NCBI GenBank assembly: GCA_012519525.1
Contig: JAAYQB010000091.1
Span: 1 to 16,678 of the forward strand
Direction of reading: 5' to 3'
Length of the DNA: 16,678 bases
Source: Bacteroidales bacterium
GTDB lineage: Bacteria; Bacteroidota; Bacteroidia; Bacteroidales; WCHB1-69
In this document: positions 1 to 8,130 of the stretch, one piece after another
Numbering within the stretch: the stretch's first letter is position 1
Layout: every line of letters begins with the position of its first letter
The notes under the pieces: model-generated
Databases searched by the model: none
The model's input: only the letters and a program-made list of their open reading frames with translations
What the model was told of the DNA's origin: nothing
Made by a program: the position numbers and the translations under genes

Positions 1-1395
1 AGAGAAGCCTATACTATCAAAGAAGCTAAACAACAAAATGCTACTTTTGCCGAAGGCTATAAAGTTCCGGAAAGTATGGGCGACGATTACATTATGTATG
101 TACTTGATCCTACTGCTAATGAATTAACAGTAACCGCTTATCGTAACGGAACGACTTGGTACGATGCTCAAGGTAATATAGTAACCGACCCCAATGAGTT
201 GGCAAAAACTGTCGGCGAAACATCACTTCTACCTTATTTAAAAGAAATGCCCGGTGCTTCCGATAAAACAAAAGTAAATTGGAAAGCATTTAAAGATTAT
301 AGTCCTACTTTAGAAAATGGAGGAATTACGTTATCTCCTCGTTTATCTTTCTCATTCAACGTTTCCGATGAATCTGTTTTCTATGCACACTATAACGTAA
401 CCACACAACGTCAATATGGCACAGTAAGCCCTATTACCTATTTTTATTTGAATGAAGGAAACCGAATTAGCAATACCGGTCTCAGACCTTCCAAAAGCAT
501 TGATTACGAAATAGGATTTAAACAAAAAATAGGTAAAGATATGGCTTTGTTTTTATCTGCTTATTATAGCGAAAAACGTGATCAAGCTCAAATGTTCCGC
601 TATGCACAAGCATATCCTTTTTCCTATTATTCTCATGCAAATATTGACTTTGGAACAACACAAGGCTTTGTTGTTTCATTGGATATGAATCGAATAAAAT
701 ACGTTCGTTTAACGGCAAACTATACTTTGCAATTTGCTAAAGGAACAGGTTCTTCCGCAGCATCTAACCTTGCTATTATTGCTACCGGACAACCCAACTT
801 GCGTACACTTACTAATTTAAGCTTTGACCAACGTCACATGTTGAATGCCAACCTTAGCTTTTCAGTAGGACCTAAACAAGGATACTCAAGTAAACACGTA
901 GTGAAAAAAACCAATACACAAAAAGAAATTTATTGGTTCCAAAATGCAGGTATTAACATAACCGCAAAAGTAGCATCCGGACTTCCATACACTCGTTCAA
1001 GCACTATGCGTTCTATTACCGGACAAGGTATAGAAACCGTTTCGGGTTCTATCTATGGTTCACGCATGCCATGGCAATACACTTTAGATATGAAAATATA
1101 TAAAGTATTCTTATTTGATGTAAATAAAAACAAAGAGAACAAAAAACAAAAACTTACACAACTACAAGTTTACTTAGATATATGGAATATTTTTAACTTC
1201 AAAAATATCACATCCGTTTATCCCTATACAGGAAATGCTTTGGATGATGGATTCTTAACAGATGCCGATTTCCAAAACTATATCAATAGTCAATTAAGTG
1301 CTCAATCATTTATCGACTATTATACTATTTACATGGAAACAGGTAGAATAGGCTACCCACGTAGATTCACATTGGGAGTATCATTTAATTTTTAA
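1..1395 (+). CDS. TonB-dependent outer-membrane receptor, C-terminal part (5' end outside window)
   Basis: The frame is open from base 1, so the gene begins left of the window and 464 residues are visible; the ATG at 76 is internal. The visible part reads as the last strands of a 22-stranded TonB-dependent receptor barrel: alternating aromatic/polar strands, a 'LRPSKSIDYEIGFK' stretch typical of these barrels, a late 'YLDIWNIFNF' segment (the usual LDVxNLFN region), and a final strand 'PRRFTLGVSFNF' ending in Phe, the signal for BAM-mediated insertion. The plug domain and TonB box are not in view. Family knowledge: such receptors import large or scarce substrates across the outer membrane using TonB/ExbBD energy. 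It lies 6 nt before the next gene, so the two are very likely co-transcribed. There is no SusD-like gene beside it, so it is not a classical SusCD pair. The substrate is unknown. Confidence 0.88.
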   Translation, partial: REAYTIKEAKQQNATFAEGYKVPESMGDDYIMYVLDPTANELTVTAYRNGTTWYDAQGNIVTDPNELAKTVGETSLLPYLKEMPGASDKTKVNWKAFKDYSPTLENGGITLSPRLSFSFNVSDESVFYAHYNVTTQRQYGTVSPITYFYLNEGNRISNTGLRPSKSIDYEIGFKQKIGKDMALFLSAYYSEKRDQAQMFRYAQAYPFSYYSHANIDFGTTQGFVVSLDMNRIKYVRLTANYTLQFAKGTGSSAASNLAIIATGQPNLRTLTNLSFDQRHMLNANLSFSVGPKQGYSSKHVVKKTNTQKEIYWFQNAGINITAKVASGLPYTRSSTMRSITGQGIETVSGSIYGSRMPWQYTLDMKIYKVFLFDVNKNKENKKQKLTQLQVYLDIWNIFNFKNITSVYPYTGNALDDGFLTDADFQNYINSQLSAQSFIDYYTIYMETGRIGYPRRFTLGVSFNF

Positions 1396-1401
1396 AAATG
1401 T

Positions 1402-4400
1402 ATGAATATGATAAGTAATAATAACATGATAAAAAATATAAATATGAATGCAAAATTATGGTATATCATTGCATTGATTGTAATTATCCCTGTTACAAAA
1501 GCAGAACGATTTAAAGGAGATCCTATAAGAAAAGTAACATCAGAAGCTACACAAAAAGCTGCTGCATGTTTGCCTGCAACAAGTTCTAGCGAATTAAATG
1601 TAAACAACGTACGTGCTTATATTGAAACCAGCGGTTCTATGTGGTTCAAAGAAGTGGCACGTTATGTAGTCCCTAAATCAGGTGCAGCAAGTTCAATGTT
1701 TGCTGCTGCTCTTTGGATTGGAGGAATGGATATTACAGGACAGCTAAAATTAGCTGCCATTCGTTTCCGCCAACACGGTAACGATTTTTGGCCCGGACCT
1801 CTTAATTTAGAAGGTGCTGATATTGAGCAAGCAACTTGTACTTATTACGATAGGCATTTCATTATGGAAATGCAAACAGCATTAGAACATAAAATGAAAT
1901 GGGCTGATCCCGATTATGTCATGCCTAATTCTATTAGAGACTGGCCCGCACATCCATTTAATTATACAGGAGATAAATCAGGACCCAGCTACTATCTCGC
2001 ACCTTTTTTCGATGCCGATGGAGACGGTACTTATACCCCTGAAAACGGTGATTATCCGTATTATGATTTTGATAATGAACTTTGCCCTTGGACAGAAGAA
2101 AACAGAGCAAGAGCAGCTAAAGGAGAATTACCTAAAACATTTGAAACTCAAAAAAATATTTCTACCGGAGGTATTATGGCAGACCAAGTTCTTAAAGGAG
2201 ACCAAACTTTATGGTGGGTATTTAACGATAAAGGAGCCGCCCATACCGAATCTAAAGGTTCGCCTATCGGGCTTGAAATCAGAGGTCAAGCTTTCGCTTT
2301 TGCCACCAATGATGAACTTAATAATATGACATTCTACTCGTATGAAATTATCAATAGATCATCCTATGAATTGAGAGAGACATATTTTAGTCAATGGGTT
2401 GACCCTGATTTAGGCTATGCACGCGACGACTATATCGGTTGTGATGTCGGACGTGGATTGGGATACTGCTATAATGGAACCAATGTTGATGGAACAGGAT
2501 TAGTAACCCATTATGGCGAAAACCCACCTGCTGTCGGAGTTGACTTTTTCCAAGGACCCTACTTAGACCCTGATGGATATGACAATCCTTCTTTTAATGG
2601 AGATGGCGTTTACGGTCCTTCGATGTTCGGAAGCTGTGAAATCGTTACAGGTGCTGAAAACCTCAGACAATTCACATGGGACCAAACCGGCGAAGGAGAC
2701 GATACCACTGCTTATGTATTAGTAAAAGCAGAAGCCATCAATGGTGTTAATTTTGGAGACGGTATTGTTGATAATGAACGTTATGGAATGAGACGATTTG
2801 TTTATCACAGCAATATCAACACATCAGATCCCACCTCCGACCCAACTGTTGCATGGGAATACTACAATATGTTGAGAGGTATATGGAAAGATAATACCAA
2901 AATGAGATATGGTGCTAATGGACACCGCTCAAGAGCCACAGGACCGGAATGTGATTTTATGTTTCCCGGAAATAGCGATCCTTGTAATTGGGGAACAGAT
3001 GGAGTTGTTCCTAATATAGATAATTGGACAGATAAAGATGTTAACACTCCCGAAGATAGACGTTTTATGCAATCTGCAGGACCTTTTACCCTTAAAAAAG
3101 GTGCTATTAACTATATTACAGTGGGTATTCCATGGGCAAGAGCCACAGGTTCACCATGGGCATCAGTAGAACTACTACGTATTGTAGATGATAAATGTCA
3201 AAACTTATTCGAAAGTTGTTTTAAAGTAATTGATGGACCTGATGCGCCGGACTTAGTGTTTAGAGAAATGGATCAAAAACTTATTTGTTATATTACCAAC
3301 ACTCAAGGTTCAAGCAATTATAAAGAAGTTCCGGAAGACTATGTAGAGTTAGACTATTCTATTCCGGCATTTAGAGTAAAAGAAATGGTAAGTACTTCTA
3401 TTGACACTATGGTAATTATTGTTCGCGATACTATCTACACCGATCCTTCAGATTCAACTGTTTTTACAGTGAACTATACTGATAGTGTAATTCATATTGA
3501 AACAGCAAAAGTTACTCATGATACGGTTTATTATGATAGATATTACCGCTTTGAAGGCTATCAAGTATTTCAATTAGCCGACGCAACCGTTACTGCCGAT
3601 CAAGTAAATGATATTACAAAAGCCGTATTGGTTTACCAATGCGATATAAAAAACGGAGTATCTCAAATTATTAATTATGAATACAATGCTACGGTAGGAA
3701 CTGAAGTGCCTGTAGAAAAAGTAGACGGAGCAGATAAAGGAATTAATCACTCGTTTTTTATTACAGCCGATCAGTTTAATAATGGAAGTCCACTTGTTAA
3801 TTATAAAAAATATTATTATTTAGCCATTGCATATGCACATAATGAATATGCTAAATACGATGCAAGTAGCGATAATCCTGAAGGTTTATTTGGACAAAAA
3901 ATGCCTTATTTAGCAGGAAATAAAAACATTAAAGTATATACCGTTATTCCTCACAAAAATGTTATGGAAGAAAACGGAACACAAGTGCAAGCTATCTATG
4001 GAATGCAACCTCCTATTACTCAATTTGAAGGACAAGGAAATGGCGGAAATATTTTAGAATTAAAACAAGCAACCATAGACGAAATACTGGCAAAAGGAAG
4101 AACAGACTCATTGCAATTTGAAGCTAATAGAGGACCTATTTCCGTTAAAGTAATTGATCCGTTGCAAGTAAAAGGATATGATTACGTATTAAAATTCTAC
4201 AATCCAAATGGAGACAGTATTATTACCGACAGTACACGCTGGATGTTAATCTATACCAATTCAAACAATATTGTAGATACTATTTTTTCAGAAACCTCAA
4301 TAGCTAATAACAACGAACAACTCTTATTAGACTTAGGATTATCTATTAATATTGTCAATCAAAAATATACATCTTTAGATAAAGACTTTCTACTTGAATC

Positions 4401-5976
4401 CGAAGGAAACTACAGAGTTTTATCAACTGTTTCTTTCTTATCTTCGTCTATTACATTTAAAGATAGTACAAGACAATGGCTAACAGGAGTCCCCGATATT
4501 GACGGTTCTACTCCACTCAACTGGATTCGTTCCGGAAAAACCAAAGACGGCGATTATTTTATGCGTCATGTTCCTGGGTACAGCTGGGATCATTCCAATG
4601 CAAGACTAGAAGACTATTATGCACCAATAAGATATGATGATAAACGATTAAAAACCGGTGTGCAAGTTAGTAATGGTATTTATTGCTGGTACGATGGAGA
4701 TGAAAATTTTGAAAAAATGGTCAATCGTACATGGGCACCTTATCCTATAGCTTCACCCTATGATGATGGTCCTCAATTTGGTTTTGAACAAATAGAAGAC
4801 CTTAATTACGTTCCTCTGGAAGTAGCTAATAATCTACGAATAGGAGAAGCTCAACATGTTGTAAGCATGGCTCACTTATATAGTGTTGATATTGTTTTCA
4901 CTCCCGATAAATCAAAATGGACAAGATGTCCTGTAGTAGAAATATGCGGTGATAGCGCACTAACTATCGGAAATGGAATCAGACATTATTTAAGAAAATC
5001 GCCTTCTATTGACAAAAACGGCATCCCTTACGGAGCTTCCGGATGTAATAATGCAGAAGCATCACTAATATCTACTCAAGGAATGGGATGGTTCCCGGGA
5101 TACGCTATTTGTATAGAAACAGGAGAACGACTCAATATGATGTATGGGGAAGACTCTTGGTTGAGTAAAGAAAATGGAAGTGATATGATTTTTAATCCAT
5201 CGTCAAATATGCGTAACATTGCAGGTCAATTTGTTTTTGGTGGCAAACACTATCTATATGTATTTGGGCACCAAGACATTTACACTCAAAACGCAGAAAC
5301 CGGAGTTGCTGTATTAACTAGTACAGCCTTTACCGCCCCTGTTTATGACGAAGGAAAATGGGCTTTTGATTTATTAACTCAATCTGAAAAACAAACCAAC
5401 TCTACCCTACGTATTAGAGATAAAGCAATGTTATATAAAAACATTATGTGGACATCTATACCAATACACAATTCCGCTTACGACTGGTTAGATAATGAAG
5501 CAACTGTAAAAATACGCGTTTCTCGACCTTATCAAAAATGGTCTTCTACTATAGGTACGGGAGTTACAAATCCCGTTAATAATAATCTACCTTGGTATAA
5601 ATTTTCTACCAAATCAATGGAGACTTTACGAAACGTAGTTGATAGTGCCGTTTCGGCTATGGACCTAATCAATGTAGTTCCTAATCCTTATTATGCACGT
5701 TCAGCTTACGAAAAAGATCAATTAGATACACGCATTAAGTTTATTAACTTACCTTATTCATGCGTTATTCGTATTTATACATTGAATGGTGTATTGATTC
5801 GTACTATAAAGAAAGATAATCCGGAAACTTATGCGGAATGGGATTTGAAAAACGAAGCAGATATTCCAATTGCAGGAGGAGTTTATTTAATCCACATTAC
5901 CGATAACAAAACAAAACTAACGAAAACGTTAAAATGGTTTGGTATCCAAAGACCTACAGACGTTAATGCCTTTTAA
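1402..5976 (+). CDS. Very large secreted surface protein of unknown function with C-terminal Ig-like (CTD-like) domain
   Basis: I do not recognise a named family for most of this 1524-residue protein. Four in-frame ATGs (1402, 1408, 1426, 1444) are possible starts. The one at 1444 gives the most ordinary signal peptide: MNAK, then a hydrophobic run LWYIIALIVIIPV, with cleavage near TKA. The mature N-terminal third has acidic loops resembling Ca2+-binding loops (DADGDG at about residue 204; a second Asp/Gly/Asn-rich stretch near 390-402), a WWVFND motif near 271 and a CDVGRGLGYCYNG motif near 347. The middle is beta-rich with many DT/DS repeats around residues 670-720. From about 1424 a 'VVPNPYY' motif opens a compact beta-sandwich like FlgD-type Ig or T9SS sorting domains ('IRIYTLNGVLIRTIKK', 'AGGVYLIHI'). 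It ends with about 13 extra residues (WFGIQRPTDVNAF) beyond the normal CTD end. It sits between a TonB receptor and a PorV-like protein, suggesting a surface-exposed partner of both. Gene call is certain; function is unknown. Confidence 0.85.
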   Translation: MNMISNNNMIKNINMNAKLWYIIALIVIIPVTKAERFKGDPIRKVTSEATQKAAACLPATSSSELNVNNVRAYIETSGSMWFKEVARYVVPKSGAASSMFAAALWIGGMDITGQLKLAAIRFRQHGNDFWPGPLNLEGADIEQATCTYYDRHFIMEMQTALEHKMKWADPDYVMPNSIRDWPAHPFNYTGDKSGPSYYLAPFFDADGDGTYTPENGDYPYYDFDNELCPWTEENRARAAKGELPKTFETQKNISTGGIMADQVLKGDQTLWWVFNDKGAAHTESKGSPIGLEIRGQAFAFATNDELNNMTFYSYEIINRSSYELRETYFSQWVDPDLGYARDDYIGCDVGRGLGYCYNGTNVDGTGLVTHYGENPPAVGVDFFQGPYLDPDGYDNPSFNGDGVYGPSMFGSCEIVTGAENLRQFTWDQTGEGDDTTAYVLVKAEAINGVNFGDGIVDNERYGMRRFVYHSNINTSDPTSDPTVAWEYYNMLRGIWKDNTKMRYGANGHRSRATGPECDFMFPGNSDPCNWGTDGVVPNIDNWTDKDVNTPEDRRFMQSAGPFTLKKGAINYITVGIPWARATGSPWASVELLRIVDDKCQNLFESCFKVIDGPDAPDLVFREMDQKLICYITNTQGSSNYKEVPEDYVELDYSIPAFRVKEMVSTSIDTMVIIVRDTIYTDPSDSTVFTVNYTDSVIHIETAKVTHDTVYYDRYYRFEGYQVFQLADATVTADQVNDITKAVLVYQCDIKNGVSQIINYEYNATVGTEVPVEKVDGADKGINHSFFITADQFNNGSPLVNYKKYYYLAIAYAHNEYAKYDASSDNPEGLFGQKMPYLAGNKNIKVYTVIPHKNVMEENGTQVQAIYGMQPPITQFEGQGNGGNILELKQATIDEILAKGRTDSLQFEANRGPISVKVIDPLQVKGYDYVLKFYNPNGDSIITDSTRWMLIYTNSNNIVDTIFSETSIANNNEQLLLDLGLSINIVNQKYTSLDKDFLLESEGNYRVLSTVSFLSSSITFKDSTRQWLTGVPDIDGSTPLNWIRSGKTKDGDYFMRHVPGYSWDHSNARLEDYYAPIRYDDKRLKTGVQVSNGIYCWYDGDENFEKMVNRTWAPYPIASPYDDGPQFGFEQIEDLNYVPLEVANNLRIGEAQHVVSMAHLYSVDIVFTPDKSKWTRCPVVEICGDSALTIGNGIRHYLRKSPSIDKNGIPYGASGCNNAEASLISTQGMGWFPGYAICIETGERLNMMYGEDSWLSKENGSDMIFNPSSNMRNIAGQFVFGGKHYLYVFGHQDIYTQNAETGVAVLTSTAFTAPVYDEGKWAFDLLTQSEKQTNSTLRIRDKAMLYKNIMWTSIPIHNSAYDWLDNEATVKIRVSRPYQKWSSTIGTGVTNPVNNNLPWYKFSTKSMETLRNVVDSAVSAMDLINVVPNPYYARSAYEKDQLDTRIKFINLPYSCVIRIYTLNGVLIRTIKKDNPETYAEWDLKNEADIPIAGGVYLIHITDNKTKLTKTLKWFGIQRPTDVNAF

Positions 5977-6013
5977 TTAATTATGAATATATTACAAAAT
6001 AAAAATAAATAAT

Positions 6014-7132
6014 ATGAAAAATATATATAAAGCATTATTGAAAGTATCGATATTAGCAATGCTAATATTCTCTTTACAATTTAGTTTTGCAGGAAATAAA
6101 GATCGTTCAGGTCAAGCAGCAGCTCAGCATTTATTGATAAGCCCTTGGGGTGCCAGTAACGGCTGGGGAACTGTAGGAATATCTTCTACCAAAGGTGTAG
6201 AAGCAACCTTTTCAAATGTTGCAGGAATGGCATTTACACGAAAAACCGAAATAGGATACACGAATACATTGTATTGTTACGGTTCTTCTACCAATATTAA
6301 TGCTCTTGGTGTTGTACAATCTTTAGGAGAAGAAAGAGGTAATTTAGGTCTATCAGTCATGATAATGAGTTTAGGTGACATTACAACTACTACCGTTAAT
6401 AATCCTGAAGGCGGTTTAGGAACATTTTCACCTATGCTTATGACTTTAGGATTATCATACGCTAAATCTTTCTCTACGGCTATTCATGCCGGTGCATCAG
6501 TAAAATTAATAAGCGAAAACACTTCTGATATAACTGCTATCGGATTTGCTATAGATGCCGGTATTCAATATGTAACAGGGAAATACGATCAATTTCAAAT
6601 AGGCGTAGCTCTCAAAAACATTGGACTACCTATGTCTTATAAAGGTGACGGATTAGATTTTAGAGGTTATGCAGAAGGTTCTAACCTACTCCAAACTTTC
6701 TCTAACCGTTCACAATCGTATGAAATGCCTGCTTTATTATCATTAGGCTTATCGTATGATTTCTTATTTGGAGGAATATCTAAAATGAGTTCATCGGATG
6801 AATCGGATTTAGATCTTAACAGAGAAACTGCTGCACACCGTATTACATTGGCCGGAGCATTTGTTTCTAATGCTTATTCAAAAGACCAATTCGTTGTTGG
6901 ACTTGAATATAGTTTGATGAATTTATTCCAAATCAGAGGTGGTTATACTATAGAATCCGGAATGTGGAAAAGCAATACTAATACTAGTGTTTATTTAGGA
7001 CCATCATGTGGTACTTCCATTCTTATTCCTTTAGGCAAAAAGACAAAATCACGTGTCGCTATTGATTATGCCTATCGCTTCACAGTACAATGGAAAGGAA
7101 GCCACTCTATAGGTGCAAGAATCATATTATAA
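6014..7132 (+). CDS. PorV/PorQ-family (UPF0164-like) outer-membrane beta-barrel protein
   Basis: This 372-residue protein starts with a clear signal peptide (MKNIYKALLKVSILAMLIFSLQFSFA, cleavage before GNK) and has no lipobox. The mature part shows the hallmarks of the PorV/PorQ family: an early 'SPWGASNGWGTVGIS' segment, then 'GVEATFSNVAGMAF' (the family's typical 'ANPAGLA'-like position), followed by regular amphipathic strands such as 'NLGLSVMIMSLGDI', 'AIHAGASVKLISE' and 'QIGVALKNIGLPM', and a last strand ending 'SHSIGARIIL'. In the T9SS, PorV is a FadL-like 14-stranded barrel that takes CTD-bearing cargo from the translocon to the PorU sortase complex; PorQ anchors PorZ. The gene lies 37 nt after the 1524-residue secreted protein on the same strand. 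That position favours a dedicated escort or membrane partner of that protein rather than the housekeeping PorV, but this is inference. The gene would be the last of the operon, since a hairpin follows. Confidence 0.8.
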   Translation: MKNIYKALLKVSILAMLIFSLQFSFAGNKDRSGQAAAQHLLISPWGASNGWGTVGISSTKGVEATFSNVAGMAFTRKTEIGYTNTLYCYGSSTNINALGVVQSLGEERGNLGLSVMIMSLGDITTTTVNNPEGGLGTFSPMLMTLGLSYAKSFSTAIHAGASVKLISENTSDITAIGFAIDAGIQYVTGKYDQFQIGVALKNIGLPMSYKGDGLDFRGYAEGSNLLQTFSNRSQSYEMPALLSLGLSYDFLFGGISKMSSSDESDLDLNRETAAHRITLAGAFVSNAYSKDQFVVGLEYSLMNLFQIRGGYTIESGMWKSNTNTSVYLGPSCGTSILIPLGKKTKSRVAIDYAYRFTVQWKGSHSIGARIIL

Positions 7133-7183
7133 ACTTATAATCCTTTCAGGTAAAAGAAAAGGCAAATAATTAATTATTAAAAA

Positions 7184-7217
7184 TTTGTGTAATAGAGATA
7201 CTTATAGTATCTCTATT
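7184..7217 (+). promoter_or_regulatory. Perfect 11-bp hairpin in greA leader (terminator or operator), overlapping a weak promoter
   Basis: AATAGAGATAC at 7191-7201 and GTATCTCTATT at 7207-7217 are exact reverse complements around a TTATA loop, ending 18 nt before the greA ATG. It may be a weak intrinsic terminator for the PorV-like gene (the tract after it, GTTTAATTA, is only partly T), or a protein-binding dyad controlling greA. A TTTG at 7184-7187 followed after 20 nt by TATCTCTA (7208-7215) is a poor match to the Bacteroidota TTTG / TAnnTTTG promoter; if real, the dyad would cover it. Confidence 0.45.
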
Positions 7218-7235
7218 GTTTAATTAGTAATAGAA

Positions 7236-7709
7236 ATGGGTAAGATTAAATATTATACAGAAGAAGGACTCAAAGCATTAAAAGACGAATTGGATCATTT
7301 AATGTTTGTAGAACGTAAAAAAATATCTCAACAAATTGCAGAAGCAAGAGATAAAGGCGATTTATCGGAAAATGTAGAATACGAAGCTGCAAAAGAACAA
7401 CAAGGATTACTTGAAGTAAAAATAACAAAACTGCAAGAATTAGTTTATAATGCACGAGTTTTGGATGAATCGCAACTCGATACATCTAAAGTATTTATAT
7501 TCTCTTCGGTAAAAGTAAAGAATAAAAACATAAATAAAGAAATGACTTATACCATAGTCCCGGAAACTGAAGCAGATATTAAAACCATGAAAATTTCGGT
7601 CTCCTCTCCTATTGCTAAAGGTCTTTTAGGGAAAAAAATAGGAGATGTAGTTGAAATAGATGTACCTGCAGGAAAAATCATTCTTGAAATATTAGATATA
7701 TCACGATAA
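7236..7709 (+). CDS. greA: Transcription elongation factor GreA
   Basis: 157 residues, the usual GreA length (E. coli 158). Residues 1-75 form the antiparallel coiled coil ('YYTEEGLKALKDELDHL', 'ISQQIAEARDKGDLSENVEYEAAKEQQ'). The tip loop 'GDLSEN' carries the acidic pair D42 and E45, which correspond to the residues that reach through the RNA polymerase secondary channel and help coordinate the catalytic Mg2+. Residues 76-157 form the FKBP-like C-terminal domain, ending 'SPIAKGLLGKKIGDVVEIDVPAGKIILEILDI', a family signature. Role: rescue of backtracked RNA polymerase by stimulating cleavage of the 3' RNA end. It stands first in a five-gene same-strand cluster; the next gene begins 4 nt after its stop, so co-transcription is near certain. 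No missing residues seen. Confidence 0.96.
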   Translation: MGKIKYYTEEGLKALKDELDHLMFVERKKISQQIAEARDKGDLSENVEYEAAKEQQGLLEVKITKLQELVYNARVLDESQLDTSKVFIFSSVKVKNKNINKEMTYTIVPETEADIKTMKISVSSPIAKGLLGKKIGDVVEIDVPAGKIILEILDISR

Positions 7710-7713
7710 AATT

Positions 7714-8109
7714 ATGGATACTATTTTCACTAAAATCATTAAAGGAGAAATTCCATGCTATAAAATAGCAGAAGACGAGCATTACTTTGCTTTTTTAGAT
7801 ATTAATCCCTTGGCAGAAGGACATACTTTAGTAGTACCTAAAAATCCTGTCGACTATATATTCGACTTAAAGGATAAAGAACTGTCGGGATTATTTGTCT
7901 TTGCAAAAAAAATAGCACATGCAATCAAAGAACAATTTCCATGTGAAAAAGTCGGAATGACTGTTATTGGATTAGAAGTTCCTCATGCACACATACATTT
8001 AGTGCCTATCAATAGCATTTACGATATTGATTTCAAAAAAGAAAAACTAAAGCTAACTCCCGAACGATTCCATGAAATAGCTCGGCTTATAGCATCAAGC
8101 ATCAAATAA
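7714..8109 (+). CDS. HIT-family (HinT-like) nucleotide hydrolase
   Basis: 131 residues, a normal size for a single-domain histidine-triad protein. The opening 'TIFTKIIKGEIPCYKIAEDEHYFAFLDINPLAEGHTLVVPK' is the standard HIT N-terminal pattern (first helix and nucleotide-binding strands). The histidine triad is intact at H91-A-H93-I-H95 ('PHAHIHLVPI'); by analogy with Hint proteins H93 would be the nucleophile attacking the phosphate. The usual asparagine/serine-rich pocket strand before it reads 'GMTVIGLEVPHAHIH', where many family members have 'NxGxxAGQxVxHxHxH', so the G-x-x-Q part of the pocket is altered here. Likely activity: hydrolysis of purine nucleoside phosphoramidates or adenylates in the cytosol. 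Directly follows greA, with a 21-nt gap to the glycosyltransferase. Confidence 0.93.
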   Translation: MDTIFTKIIKGEIPCYKIAEDEHYFAFLDINPLAEGHTLVVPKNPVDYIFDLKDKELSGLFVFAKKIAHAIKEQFPCEKVGMTVIGLEVPHAHIHLVPINSIYDIDFKKEKLKLTPERFHEIARLIASSIK

Positions 8110-8130
8110 TAATTCTAAAAAAAACAAAAA

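Noticed and set aside
1916..2329. 137-codon open frame inside the giant secreted protein gene
   Set aside because: It is a shifted frame of a well-supported long gene, and its product (Leu/Ile/Lys-rich, no domain) looks like a frame shadow.
1..7132. Polysaccharide-utilisation locus (SusCD type)
   Set aside because: There is a TonB receptor but no SusD-like lipoprotein and no glycoside hydrolase next to it; the giant protein has a plain signal peptide, not a lipobox.
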